From positions 19,100-43,491 of the forward strand of contig DINW01000036.1 in the NCBI GenBank assembly GCA_002423705.1: DNA of 24,392 nt, written 5' to 3'. The position numbers and the translations under genes were made by a program. Below the pieces are notes generated by a model, which saw nothing but the letters and a program-made list of their open reading frames with translations, made no database searches and was not told the DNA's origin. Each line of letters starts with the position of its first letter. The stretch's first letter is position 1. This document shows positions 7,384 to 15,689 of the stretch, in pieces. Source of the stretch: Clostridium sp. UBA5530. GTDB lineage: Bacteria; Bacillota; Clostridia; Clostridiales; Clostridiaceae.

Positions 7384-8337
7384 TTATAAATTAAATTTAT
7401 TTTTATAGTTTTTTAATGAGTCCTTGAACCTTTGTAAAATCAAATCTAATTCTTCTTTTTTACTAGTGCTGTTTTCAAAAGACTCCTTTCCAACGCTGGA
7501 CATATCTTTGTACAAATCCTGTTGAAAACTAGAAAGATATATTTTATATGAAGATATTACATCTTTAAAGTTATCATAGGTGAAAGATGCATCTTTAGGC
7601 ACGGATAAGGAATATACATCAATATTGATTGAATCAAGGGAATTTAGATTGTTATCTATATCTTTCATAAGAGCATCATAGCTGTAGGTCTTATTCCTAC
7701 ATTTTTCTATATATGGATCAAAATTGGTGTTTAAACTCATCAATCTATCAATTATGTTTTCAAAAGAAACCATAAAGACTTTATTATTCTCTACAGATAA
7801 AGCAGAATCTCTATTAGAACTTTCAAGATTTGTTAAGGCCAAATATAAATTGGCAAGGACTTCATTGTCACCATTAAAAAAATAAATTTTTAAGGGAGAG
7901 GTATTTTTATATAAAGAACAGGCAGAGGTTTCATAATTTTTTAAATTATTTTTACTGTCCTTTAAATCTTTTCCCTTAGGGTTGTTTAAAATACCTAAAA
8001 GTTGTCTATAAAATAATATGTTAGCATTTAATCCTGAAGATAGATTATCTTTAAGATCTTTATGTTCAGAGGCTATAGATAAAGTGTCAATATTAGACTT
8101 TACAGTGGTTAAACTATCTACAGCTTTTTCAAGAGAAATCTTATTCTCTTCTTTAAGAAGATCTTTATTTAAGGATTTTAAGGTGTGGTCATTGATTGAA
8201 TTAATCTTGGTAACATAAGAATCTAAGGGTTTTAGAGTATCAGGCAATTTATTACCAGACAGCATAGGGAAAATAGTTAAAGTAAATATCATAAGAAGAA
8301 CACTGAAAGATAAGTTTAAAACTATATTCTTTTTCAT
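7384..8337 (-). CDS. Unrecognised membrane-anchored or secreted alpha-helical protein
   Basis: A 317-residue protein that I do not recognise. Residues 1-24 are a hydrophobic signal/anchor (KKNIVLNLSFSVLLMIFTLTIF) with no lipobox cysteine. The rest is rich in Leu, Ser, Asn, Lys and Asp with spaced hydrophobics, consistent with a helical bundle or coiled coil outside the membrane. No enzyme motif or zinc site is visible. The start at 8337 is set by GGTGGTGA 5 bases upstream; an in-frame ATG at 8352 overlaps that site and was rejected. It precedes the sleB-like gene on the same strand by 66 bases and diverges from cdaA. Because it is next to a cell-wall hydrolase and a c-di-AMP gene, an envelope role is possible but unproven. 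Confidence 0.7.
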   Translation of the reverse strand: MKKNIVLNLSFSVLLMIFTLTIFPMLSGNKLPDTLKPLDSYVTKINSINDHTLKSLNKDLLKEENKISLEKAVDSLTTVKSNIDTLSIASEHKDLKDNLSSGLNANILFYRQLLGILNNPKGKDLKDSKNNLKNYETSACSLYKNTSPLKIYFFNGDNEVLANLYLALTNLESSNRDSALSVENNKVFMVSFENIIDRLMSLNTNFDPYIEKCRNKTYSYDALMKDIDNNLNSLDSINIDVYSLSVPKDASFTYDNFKDVISSYKIYLSSFQQDLYKDMSSVGKESFENSTSKKEELDLILQRFKDSLKNYKNKFNL

Positions 8338-8455
8338 ATATATCACCACCATATAATAAATATATTAAGTGTGGATAGATAAAATTACTTTAATCGGATA
8401 AAATGAAACCTAAGTTAACTCAATATTAAATTTGTATTTAATTTGCAAAATAATG

Positions 8456-8485
8456 TCGTCACCATAGGTTTACATAGTGTATAAT
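8456..8485 (+). promoter_or_regulatory. Candidate promoter for cdaA-cdaR
   Basis: TCGTCA (8456-8461, 4 of 6 to TTGACA) and a perfect TATAAT (8480-8485) are 18 bases apart, 35 bases before the cdaA ATG. Confidence 0.5.
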
Positions 8486-8520
8486 ATATATATATTGATA
8501 TAAAAGAGGGTGTTGCTGCT

Positions 8521-9372
8521 ATGGAAATTTATAATATAATTCTAAATACCATAAAAAATATGACATTGCTATCAGTACTAGATATTTTAGTGGTGGCTTA
8601 TTTCTTTTATAAAGGCTATATGCTATTAAAAGAAACTAGGGCTGTTCAGCTTCTAAAAGGTATACTTTTATTATTAGCACTGATACCTATTAGTTACCTC
8701 CTAAATCTAAGAATGGTTTACACCATACTGATAAGAACTATAACTATAGGAGTTTTATCAATTATAATTATTTTCCAACCTGAAATTAGAAGAGCATTAG
8801 AGCACTTAGGACGATCTGCATTTAATGATAAGCATCTATTTCAGGATGATGAGGTTTTAGAACAAATGTTAACAGAGATAGTAAATGCAGTGGAGGACTT
8901 ATCTGAAAGTAAAACTGGAGCATTGATAGCCATAGAGCAAGATACTGGATTAGGAGATATTTTAGCCAGTGGAACTAGGGTTGATGCAATAGTATCTTCA
9001 GCCCTTTTAGAAAACATTTTTGTAGTAAATACACCCCTTCATGATGGAGCAACTGTTATAAGAAACAATAGAATAGAAGCTTCAGGCTGCGTATTACCTT
9101 TAACAGCTAATAATGATATAAACAAAAAGTTAGGAACAAGACATAGAGCAGCCATAGGATTATCTGAAGTATCCGATGCAATTCTTATAATTGTATCCGA
9201 AGAAACAGGAACTATATCCTTAGCTGTAAACGGAAGGCTTACTAGAAATTATGATAAAGATAAGCTAAAAGATATATTGAGAAGAATTATAAAAAATAGG
9301 CAGGTTAAAGCAAAGACATTAGGGGAGAAGGTGAAGCCATGGATAACAAAAATAAAAAACAAGATTTCCTAG
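8521..9372 (+). CDS. cdaA: Diadenylate cyclase CdaA (membrane-bound c-di-AMP synthase)
   Basis: Makes cyclic di-AMP from two ATP at the inner face of the membrane; the messenger controls potassium and osmolyte uptake and cell-wall balance. The 283-residue protein has three N-terminal membrane helices (about residues 12-28, 38-58 and 64-82) and a DAC domain (about 90-260). The catalytic motifs are intact: DGA at 175-177 in LHDGATVI and RHR at 207-209 in GTRHRAAIGLSE. The start ATG has GAGGG about 11 bases upstream. Its 3' end overlaps the cdaR start by 34 bases, so translation is coupled. In many Firmicutes glmM follows cdaR; here an FAD-dependent dehydrogenase gene does instead. Confidence 0.96.
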   Translation: MEIYNIILNTIKNMTLLSVLDILVVAYFFYKGYMLLKETRAVQLLKGILLLLALIPISYLLNLRMVYTILIRTITIGVLSIIIIFQPEIRRALEHLGRSAFNDKHLFQDDEVLEQMLTEIVNAVEDLSESKTGALIAIEQDTGLGDILASGTRVDAIVSSALLENIFVVNTPLHDGATVIRNNRIEASGCVLPLTANNDINKKLGTRHRAAIGLSEVSDAILIIVSEETGTISLAVNGRLTRNYDKDKLKDILRRIIKNRQVKAKTLGEKVKPWITKIKNKIS

Positions 9373-10547
9373 TTAAAATAGTATGTTTAATATGCTCCTT
9401 TGGACTGTGGCTTTATGTGACCAATGTGGAAAACCCTAATATAACCAGCACTATAAATGGAGTAACAGTACAACTTTTGAATGAGGATGTTTTGCAAAAT
9501 TCAAAGCTAACCTTAAGTCCAGGCCAAGAATTCAAGGTTAATGTTACTGTTCAAGGTAACTCTTCAGAGGTGTACTCTTTGAAAAGTGATGATTTTAAAC
9601 TTGCGGTAGATTTAAGCAGCTATGCTTTAAAAAAGGGAGAAAATCATATACCTGTAGACGTTCAGCAATCCCCTAGCAATGTGAATATAAAAAGACCAGA
9701 GAATTTAAAGATTACCATAGACATAGATGATTTAGTTGAAAAGTCAGTGCCAGTAACTGCAGATATAAATATAACAGCAAAAAAAGGATCATATCCAGCA
9801 GAACCCGTAGTTAGTCCAGCAAATGCAGTGGTATCAGGTCCATCTCAATTAGTGGATAAAGTGGAAGCAGTTATAGCAGCTGGAGAAGCAAAAGATGTGG
9901 AGAATGATGTGGCTTTAACTTTACCTCTTAAAGCAGCTGATAAAAATAACAGAGCAGTAGAGTATGTGAAGATAAATCCAAATACGGCTAATGTGGTGGT
10001 TCCAGTAAAAAAGGGAAAGACGGTATCAGTTAATATAAAGACTAAGGGAAAGCTAAATTCTAACCTTCTAATGAAGTCTTTGGAAGCTAATCCTGATAAG
10101 GTTGAAATTACAGGAGATGAAGCTACTATAAGAAATATTCAATCTATCGATACTGAGGCTGTAGATTTATCGTTGATTACCACATCAAAAGATATTGTGG
10201 CAAAACTTCAATTACCTAACGGAGTAAACTTAGTTAACAACAATAAAGGAACTGTTAACTTAAAGTTTGTTGTAGAAGGAATTAGCCAAAAAACTTTAAA
10301 TGTGAAGGTAACATTAAAGGGATTGAAGGATGGGCTAAAGGCTACCTTAGAGAAGGATACTTTAAGTGTGACAATACAAGGACCAACCAACATATTAGAT
10401 GAAATTAAAGAATTAACTACAGAGATAGATATATCTAATCTTGGAGAAGGAACCCAGGAGGTAGCTCCTAATATAGTTCTAAAAGAAGGAGCCACTTTAG
10501 TAAGTGTCAATCCAGCCAAAGTTAAAATAACAATAACAAAACAATAG
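9339..10547 (+). CDS. cdaR: CdaA regulatory protein CdaR (YbbR-domain protein)
   Basis: A 402-residue protein that binds CdaA through the membrane and tunes c-di-AMP synthesis. One N-terminal membrane helix is present (about residues 11-27, VKIVCLICSFGLWLYV), ending in the conserved WLYVTN. About four extracytoplasmic YbbR repeats follow (roughly 30-115, 120-205, 208-300 and 305-400), each with the beta-rich V-V-V-x-G pattern and phrases such as SGPSQLVDKV and QGPTNILDEI. The start ATG 9339 lies inside cdaA after a good GGAGAAGGTGA site. The FAD-dehydrogenase gene follows after 15 bases, apparently in the same operon. Confidence 0.95.
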   Translation: MDNKNKKQDFLVKIVCLICSFGLWLYVTNVENPNITSTINGVTVQLLNEDVLQNSKLTLSPGQEFKVNVTVQGNSSEVYSLKSDDFKLAVDLSSYALKKGENHIPVDVQQSPSNVNIKRPENLKITIDIDDLVEKSVPVTADINITAKKGSYPAEPVVSPANAVVSGPSQLVDKVEAVIAAGEAKDVENDVALTLPLKAADKNNRAVEYVKINPNTANVVVPVKKGKTVSVNIKTKGKLNSNLLMKSLEANPDKVEITGDEATIRNIQSIDTEAVDLSLITTSKDIVAKLQLPNGVNLVNNNKGTVNLKFVVEGISQKTLNVKVTLKGLKDGLKATLEKDTLSVTIQGPTNILDEIKELTTEIDISNLGEGTQEVAPNIVLKEGATLVSVNPAKVKITITKQ

Positions 10548-10562
10548 GAAGGTGAAAAGAAA

Positions 10563-12176
10563 GTGGCCATAAGAATAAATAATATATCACTAGATATTGA
10601 AGAAAACGTAGAAAAGGATATATCATATTTATACCAGAAGGCAGCTAAAAAACTTAAGATAAATTAGGTAGAAATAGAAAGCTTAAAAATCTTAAGGGAA
10701 TCCATAGATGCAAGAAAGAAGAACTCAATTAAATTTAATTATTCTATAGAAGTTCAATGTCCAAAGGAAGTAGAGCTTTTAAAGAGAATTCATGACAAGG
10801 ATGTAATATTAGAGGATAAAACTCTAGAAGATAATATAATATTTGGTGAAAAGAGTTTAAACCATAGACCTTTAATTATAGGTATGGGACCTGCAGGGAT
10901 GTTTGCAGGTCTTATTCTTGCTAAATATGGATATAAGCCAATAATAATAGAAAGGGGAGAAAAGGTAGAAGAGAGAACAAATACGGTAGATAGGTTTTGG
11001 AGAGAAGGTATTTTAAACCCAAATTCAAATGTACAATTTGGAGAGGGGGGAGCAGGTACCTTTTCTGATGGAAAGCTTACTACTAGGATAAAAGATAAAA
11101 GGTGTGACTTTATTCTTAGAGAATTAGTAAAGGGTGGGGCACCAGAAAATATTATATATAAGGGTAAACCTCATGTGGGAACAGATATATTAAAAGAAGT
11201 TGTTAAAAACATAAGAAAAGAAATTATAGAATTAGGAGGAGAAATAAGGTTCTCCAGTGTTTTTCAAGGGATCAAGGAAAAATCAGGGAAATTGCAGGCA
11301 GCAATAGTAAATGGAGAAGAAATACCTTGCCAAGTGTTAATATTAGCAATAGGTCATAGCTCTAGAGATACTTATGAATCTTTATATAAACAAGGGATTG
11401 TTATGGAGCCTAAAGCTTTTGCCATAGGAGTTAGAGTTGAACATCTTCAAAGTTTTATAGATGAGAACCAATATGGCAAATATGCTAGTGATTCCAGGCT
11501 TAGGGCCTCTGATTATAGATTAACCTATAATAATAAATCCTTAGAAAGGGCCACCTATAGCTTTTGCATGTGTCCAGGGGGCGTAGTTGTAGCAGCAGCG
11601 TCAGAGGAAAATAGGCTAGTAACCAATGGAATGAGTTATTATAAAAGAGATGAGCCTAATGCGAATTCAGCTGTGGTAGTCACAGTATCACCAAAGGATT
11701 TTCAAGGACACAATCCTCTAAGTGGAATGGAGTTCCAAAGACATTACGAAGGATTAGCTTACACCTTAGGTGGAGGAGGATACAAAGCGCCTATACAAAA
11801 GATTAGTGATTTTATAAAGGATAAAACATCTAATTCATTGGGAGCAGTAGAACCAACTTATAAACCAGGTTGGGAGTTTAGGGATATGTCTAAGGCATTA
11901 CCACCTTATGTTGTAACCATGTTAAAAGAAGGCTTTTTAGATTTTGATAGAAAGATAAGAGGTTTTGCTACGGGTGATGGAATAATGACGGGAATAGAAA
12001 CAAGAACTTCAGCTCCCTTAAAAATTTTAAGAAATGAAAATTTAGAAAGTGTAGGGGTCAAAGGCTTATATCCAGCAGGAGAAGGAGCTGGATTTGCAGG
12101 TGGAATAATATCAGCAGCGGTGGATGGAGTAAAGGTAGCGGAAAGAATAATGGCAGAATTTGCAACAAAACAATGA
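10563..12176 (+). pseudogene. NAD(P)/FAD-dependent dehydrogenase gene with an in-frame TAG at codon 35
   Basis: The full frame encodes 537 residues plus stop, a normal length for the uncharacterised FAD-dependent dehydrogenase family (COG2509 type). The GTG start at 10563 has a good GGAAGGTGA site. The frame then meets TAG at 10665-10667 and continues, with plausible protein on both sides (KLKIN, stop, VEIESLKILRESIDARKKN). Downstream lie the FAD-binding LIIGMGPAGMFAG, FGEGGAGTFSDGKL, and the C-terminal YPAGEGAGFAGGI. The first ATG after the TAG (10884) falls inside the dinucleotide-binding loop and has no ribosome site, so a restart product would lose the first beta strand and probably not bind FAD. 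The rest of the gene shows no other damage, so this is a recent nonsense mutation, a strain variant, or a sequencing error. TAG is an ordinary stop elsewhere in the window, which argues against recoding. Function unknown. Confidence 0.85.
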
Positions 12177-12190
12177 TTTTTCTGAAAATA
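12176..12190 (+). promoter_or_regulatory. CodY-box-like operator upstream of the butyrate kinase operon
   Basis: ATTTTTCTGAAAATA matches the CodY consensus AATTTTCWGAAAATT at 13 of 15 positions. It ends about where the -35 of the candidate downstream promoter would begin. CodY senses branched-chain amino acids, which fits a locus that ferments their acyl-CoA products. Binding is inferred. Confidence 0.5.
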
Positions 12191-12210
12191 ACCACTTTTA
12201 TATAAAGCTT

Positions 12211-12224
12211 TGATACAATATAAT
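12211..12224 (+). promoter_or_regulatory. Candidate promoter for the buk-ptb-buk operon
   Basis: Contains an extended -10 TGATACAAT (12211-12219) overlapping a perfect TATAAT (12219-12224). The -35 is weak. It lies about 55 bases before the kinase start and just downstream of the CodY-like box. Confidence 0.5.
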
Positions 12225-12278
12225 ATAGGTATTGATAAAAATATAACTAACCAATTTTATTTGTGGGGGTAATTGGGT

Positions 12279-13361
12279 ATGAACAATTATATCTTAGTAA
12301 TCAATCCAGGTTCTACATCTACTAAAATAGCTTTATTTAACAATGAAGAGGCTATGGCGGTAGAAAGTTTGTCTCATAGTCCAGAAGAGATTAAATCCTT
12401 TGAAACAATTTATGATCAAAAGGATATGAGGACTAAAGTTATATTAGAATGGTTGGATAAGCAATCCATAGCCAAAGAAGAATTAAGGGCCATAGTTGGC
12501 AGGGGCGGTCTATTAAGACCTATGCCAGGGGGAACTTATGAAGTAACAGATAAGATGATAGAGGACTTAAAGATTGGATACCAAGGGCAGCATGCCTCTA
12601 ATTTAGGGGGAATAATAGCTAAAGCTATAGCAGAGGATTTAAATATACCAGCATATATAGTTGATCCAGTAGCTGTTGATGAAATTTATGATGTAGCTAG
12701 AATATCGGGAATGCCTGATATTCCAAGAAGGTCATTGGTACATGCCCTAAATATTAAAGCCGTTACAAGAAATGTCTGTAGTAGGATAGGTAAGGACTTT
12801 AATAACAGCTCCTATGTAGTAGCACATCTTGGAGGAGGAATTTCAGTAGCTCCTATCATAGATGGAAGAATAGTAGATAATAATAATGCCAATGAAGATG
12901 GACCATTTTCACCAGAAAGAGCAGGGGGACTGCCTGTTGGAGATATGGTTAAATTGGCATACAGCAAAAAATACACTCACAAAGAGCTTAAGAAGAGAAT
13001 AGTTGGAGAAGCAGGCTTTGTAGGGTACTTAGGAACTAATGATGGAAGAAAAGTAGACGAGCTTATAGAAAAAGGCGATAAAAAAGCAGAATTGATATTA
13101 AGGGCAATGGCTTATCAAATAGCTAAAGAAATAGGGGCCATGGCTACAGTTTTATGTGGAAAATTAGATGCTATAATCCTTACTGGAGGTTTGGCTTATA
13201 ACAAAAAACTTACAGCTTGGATTGAAGAATATGTAAGTTTCATAGCTCCTGTAGAAATAGTTCCAGGAGAAAATGAAATGCAAGCTTTAGCAGAAGGTGC
13301 TTTAAGAGCTGTAAAGGGAGAAGAAAAAGTAAAAATTTATGAAGAAGAGGTGCAAATGTAA
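12279..13361 (+). CDS. buk: Butyrate kinase / branched-chain acid kinase (first copy)
   Basis: Transfers phosphate from an acyl phosphate to ADP, giving ATP and butyrate or a branched short-chain acid. The protein has 360 residues with the acetate/butyrate kinase fold (ASKHA family): N-terminal phosphate loop NPGSTSTKIALF, GRGGLLRPMPGGTY, the GQHASNLGG stretch, the second-half motif AHLGGGISVAPI, and ILTGGLAY near the end. The start ATG 12279 follows GGGGG by about 9 bases; an in-frame TTG at 12273 is too close. The stop overlaps the ptb start by one base (TAATG), so translation is coupled. It uses clearly more AGG arginine codons (about 6 of 15) than the second copy, which suggests lower expression. 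The substrate preference (butyrate, isobutyrate or isovalerate) cannot be read from the sequence; nearby VOR genes favour branched acids. Confidence 0.9.
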   Translation: MNNYILVINPGSTSTKIALFNNEEAMAVESLSHSPEEIKSFETIYDQKDMRTKVILEWLDKQSIAKEELRAIVGRGGLLRPMPGGTYEVTDKMIEDLKIGYQGQHASNLGGIIAKAIAEDLNIPAYIVDPVAVDEIYDVARISGMPDIPRRSLVHALNIKAVTRNVCSRIGKDFNNSSYVVAHLGGGISVAPIIDGRIVDNNNANEDGPFSPERAGGLPVGDMVKLAYSKKYTHKELKKRIVGEAGFVGYLGTNDGRKVDELIEKGDKKAELILRAMAYQIAKEIGAMATVLCGKLDAIILTGGLAYNKKLTAWIEEYVSFIAPVEIVPGENEMQALAEGALRAVKGEEKVKIYEEEVQM

Positions 13362-14266
13362 TGGTTAAAAGTTTTGATGAGGTTTTAAAAAAGGTTAAGT
13401 CACTAAAAATAAAAACAGTGGCTGTAGCAGTAGCTCAAGATGAGCCAGTACTTCATGCTATTATGGAAGCTAAGAAGCAAGGCATAGCTAATGCTATACT
13501 TGTTGGAAATGAAAAGGAAATAAAGAAAATAGCTGATGAAATCGGTATGAATTTAGCAGACTATGAAGTAATAAACGAGGAGAATGGCCCTAAAGCAGCA
13601 TTGAAAGCTGTAGAATTGGTATCTTCAGGAAAAGCTGATATGGTAATGAAAGGTCTTGTAGACACTGCAAACTTTTTAAGAGCTGTATTAAACAAAGAAG
13701 TTGGATTAAGATCAGGAAGACTTATGTCTCATGTAGCTATATTTGAAATAGAAGGCATCGATAGATTAATATTCCTTACAGATCCAGCTTTCAACATGTA
13801 TCCAGATTTAAAAGCTAAAATTGACATTTTAAACAATGCTGTAAAAACAGCTCATGCTATAGGAATAGAGTGTCCAAAGGTTGCACCTATCTGTGCTGTT
13901 GAAGTGGTAAATCCAGATATGCCAGCAACTTTAGATGCTGCAATGCTATCTAAGATGAGCGATAGAGGACAAATAAAGGGATGTATAGTTGATGGACCAT
14001 TGGCATTGGACAATGCTTTATCTGAAGAAGCTGCAAAACATAAAAAGGTAAGCGGACCAGTAGCTGGACATGCAGATATAATGCTATTACCAAATATAGA
14101 AGCTGCTAACGTTATGTATAAAACCTTAACATATACATCAAAGTCTAAAAATGGTGGATTGCTAGTTGGAACAATAGCTCCAGTTATAGTAACATCAAGG
14201 GCAGATAGTTTTGAAACAAAGATAAATTCTATAGCTTTAGCAGCATTAGTTGCAGAAAGCAAATAA
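13361..14266 (+). CDS. ptb: Phosphate butyryltransferase (phosphotransbutyrylase)
   Basis: Converts an acyl-CoA (butyryl- or branched-chain) and phosphate to the acyl phosphate used by the flanking kinases. The 301-residue protein has the usual length for Ptb and shows family features of the phosphate acetyl/butyryltransferase fold: the AVAVAQDEPVLHAIMEA N-terminus, LVGNEKEIKKIA, MKGLVDTANFLRAVLN, LTDPAFNMYPD, IVDGPLALDNALS, and the C-terminal PVIVTSRADS. The start ATG shares one base with the preceding kinase stop, with GAGGTG about 9 bases upstream. The second kinase follows after 18 bases. Sitting alone between two kinases, it probably feeds both. Confidence 0.95.
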   Translation: MVKSFDEVLKKVKSLKIKTVAVAVAQDEPVLHAIMEAKKQGIANAILVGNEKEIKKIADEIGMNLADYEVINEENGPKAALKAVELVSSGKADMVMKGLVDTANFLRAVLNKEVGLRSGRLMSHVAIFEIEGIDRLIFLTDPAFNMYPDLKAKIDILNNAVKTAHAIGIECPKVAPICAVEVVNPDMPATLDAAMLSKMSDRGQIKGCIVDGPLALDNALSEEAAKHKKVSGPVAGHADIMLLPNIEAANVMYKTLTYTSKSKNGGLLVGTIAPVIVTSRADSFETKINSIALAALVAESK

Positions 14267-14284
14267 TATTTTTGGGGGTACAAA

Positions 14285-15355
14285 ATGAGCTATAAATTAT
14301 TAATAATAAATCCAGGTTCAACTTCAACTAAAATAGGAGTTTACGAGGATGAAAACCCAATACTAGTTGAAACATTAAGACATTCAACAGAAGAAATTGA
14401 AAAGTATGCAACAATATATGATCAGTATTCCTTCAGAAAAGAAGTAATATTAAAAGTTTTAGAAGAGAAGAACTTCGATATAAAAGAGCTTAATGCTATA
14501 GTTGGAAGAGGGGGACTTTTAAAATCAATAGAAGGTGGAACCTATGCAGTAAATGATATTATGTTAGAAGATTTAAAAGTTGGAGTTCAAGGACAACACG
14601 CTTCTAATTTAGGTGGAATAATTGCTAATGAAATTTCTAAAGATCTAAATATTCCTGCATATATAGTAGATCCAGTAGTTGTTGATGAAATGGAAGACAT
14701 AGCTAGAATATCAGGAATGCCAGAAATAGAGAGAAAGAGTATATTCCATGCATTAAACCAGAAGGCTGTAGCTAAAAGGTTTGCTAAAGAAAGAGGAAAG
14801 AAGTACGAGAATGTAAATGTAATAGTTGCTCATATGGGTGGCGGAGTATCTGTGGGAGCTCATAAGGCAGGAAAAGTTGTAGATGTAAACAATGCTTTAG
14901 ATGGAGAAGGTCCTTTCTCACCAGAGAGAAGTGGCGGAGTTCCAATAGGAGATTTAGTAAAGTTATGCTATAGTCAAAAGTATACCCTAGATGAAATGAA
15001 GAAAAAGATTAATGGAAAGGGTGGCTTTGTAGCATATTTAAATACTAATGACGCAAGAAATGTAGAAGAATCTATAGCTAAGGGCGATGAAAAGTCTAAA
15101 TTGATATTTGAGGCTATGGGATATCAAGTTGCTAAAGAAATAGGAAAGTGTGCAGCAGTTCTTGCAGGCAAGGTAGACGCTATAATTCTTACAGGAGGAA
15201 TTGCATATTCTAAGAACATGGTAGCTTACATAAAGGAAAGAGTAAGCTTCATAGGAGAGGTTGTAGTTTATCCAGGGGAAGATGAACTTCTAGCTTTAGC
15301 TCAAGGTGGAATAAGAGTATTAAACGGAGAAGAAAAGCCAGGAGAGTATAAATAA
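14285..15355 (+). CDS. buk: Butyrate kinase / branched-chain acid kinase (second copy)
   Basis: Second acyl kinase of the operon, 356 residues, clearly a paralogue of the first (shared NPGSTSTKI, GRGGLL, GQHASNLGGIIA, IPAYIVDPV, ISGMP and ILTGG blocks), with differences spread along the length. It lacks the short C-terminal tail YEEEVQM of the first copy. A GGGGG site lies 8-9 bases before the ATG. Arginine is almost always AGA (one AGG of about 11), as in ptb, suggesting that this copy is the more highly expressed. A strong terminator follows, so the operon ends here. The two copies may differ in substrate, for example straight versus branched acids; that is inference. Confidence 0.9.
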   Translation: MSYKLLIINPGSTSTKIGVYEDENPILVETLRHSTEEIEKYATIYDQYSFRKEVILKVLEEKNFDIKELNAIVGRGGLLKSIEGGTYAVNDIMLEDLKVGVQGQHASNLGGIIANEISKDLNIPAYIVDPVVVDEMEDIARISGMPEIERKSIFHALNQKAVAKRFAKERGKKYENVNVIVAHMGGGVSVGAHKAGKVVDVNNALDGEGPFSPERSGGVPIGDLVKLCYSQKYTLDEMKKKINGKGGFVAYLNTNDARNVEESIAKGDEKSKLIFEAMGYQVAKEIGKCAAVLAGKVDAIILTGGIAYSKNMVAYIKERVSFIGEVVVYPGEDELLALAQGGIRVLNGEEKPGEYK

Positions 15356-15387
15356 TAACTTAGAATTTTAAATTTGAGATTTAAAGG

Positions 15388-15430
15388 GCTGTCTAATAAA
15401 TGAAATTTATTCACATTAGACAGCTTTTTT
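15388..15430 (+). terminator. Rho-independent terminator ending the buk-ptb-buk operon
   Basis: GCTGTCTAAT and ATTAGACAGC form a perfect 10-bp stem followed by six Ts. The loop contains a further AATAAAT/ATTTATT hairpin that extends the structure. Confidence 0.92.
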
Positions 15431-15607
15431 GCAGAGTTATAGAAAATAATTTACAGTTCTATTATTTAAAAGAATATTAAAAAATTCTAATATATATTTC
15501 AAATTTTGAATAAAGAGGGAGAAAAATTTTTATTTATAGAATAGAAGAGGAAGGAATTTTTTAAATAAGCATATAAGAAGGCAAAAAAATATTAAATTAC
15601 ATCTTCA
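15431..15607. other. AT-rich intergenic stretch with no recognised feature
   Basis: Part of the 334-base gap between buk and the P-loop ATPase gene. Apart from the terminator before it and the promoter region after it, no reading frame longer than about a dozen codons, no riboswitch and no clear repeat was seen. Confidence 0.6.
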
Positions 15608-15648
15608 TTGTGCTAGTGCATTGTTTTTAGATATAATATAATTATAAT
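15608..15648 (+). promoter_or_regulatory. Candidate promoter region for the P-loop ATPase/VOR operon
   Basis: Two overlapping possibilities: TTGTGC (15608) 18 bases before TATAAT (15632-15637), or TTGTTT (15621-15626) 16 bases before TATAAT (15643-15648). The second lies 41 bases before the start codon and is the better pair. Confidence 0.5.
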
Positions 15649-15689
15649 AGTAAAAAAGGTTTAATTCTTATTGGAAGAGGAGAAGTCTT

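Noticed and set aside
10230..10260. GTTAAC repeats resembling a Rex operator
   Set aside because: They lie inside the cdaR coding sequence, and spacing does not match the Rex dyad.
10208..10570. Minus-strand open frame inside cdaR
   Set aside because: It lies wholly over a well-supported YbbR gene and its composition reflects the reverse complement.
10665..10667. TAG read as pyrrolysine
   Set aside because: TAG is the normal stop of several genes here (iadA, trxA, cdaA, cdaR, the ATPase gene and yhfU), and the protein family is not one known to need pyrrolysine.
13852..14283. Minus-strand open frame over ptb
   Set aside because: It is antisense to a highly conserved gene and has no start signal.
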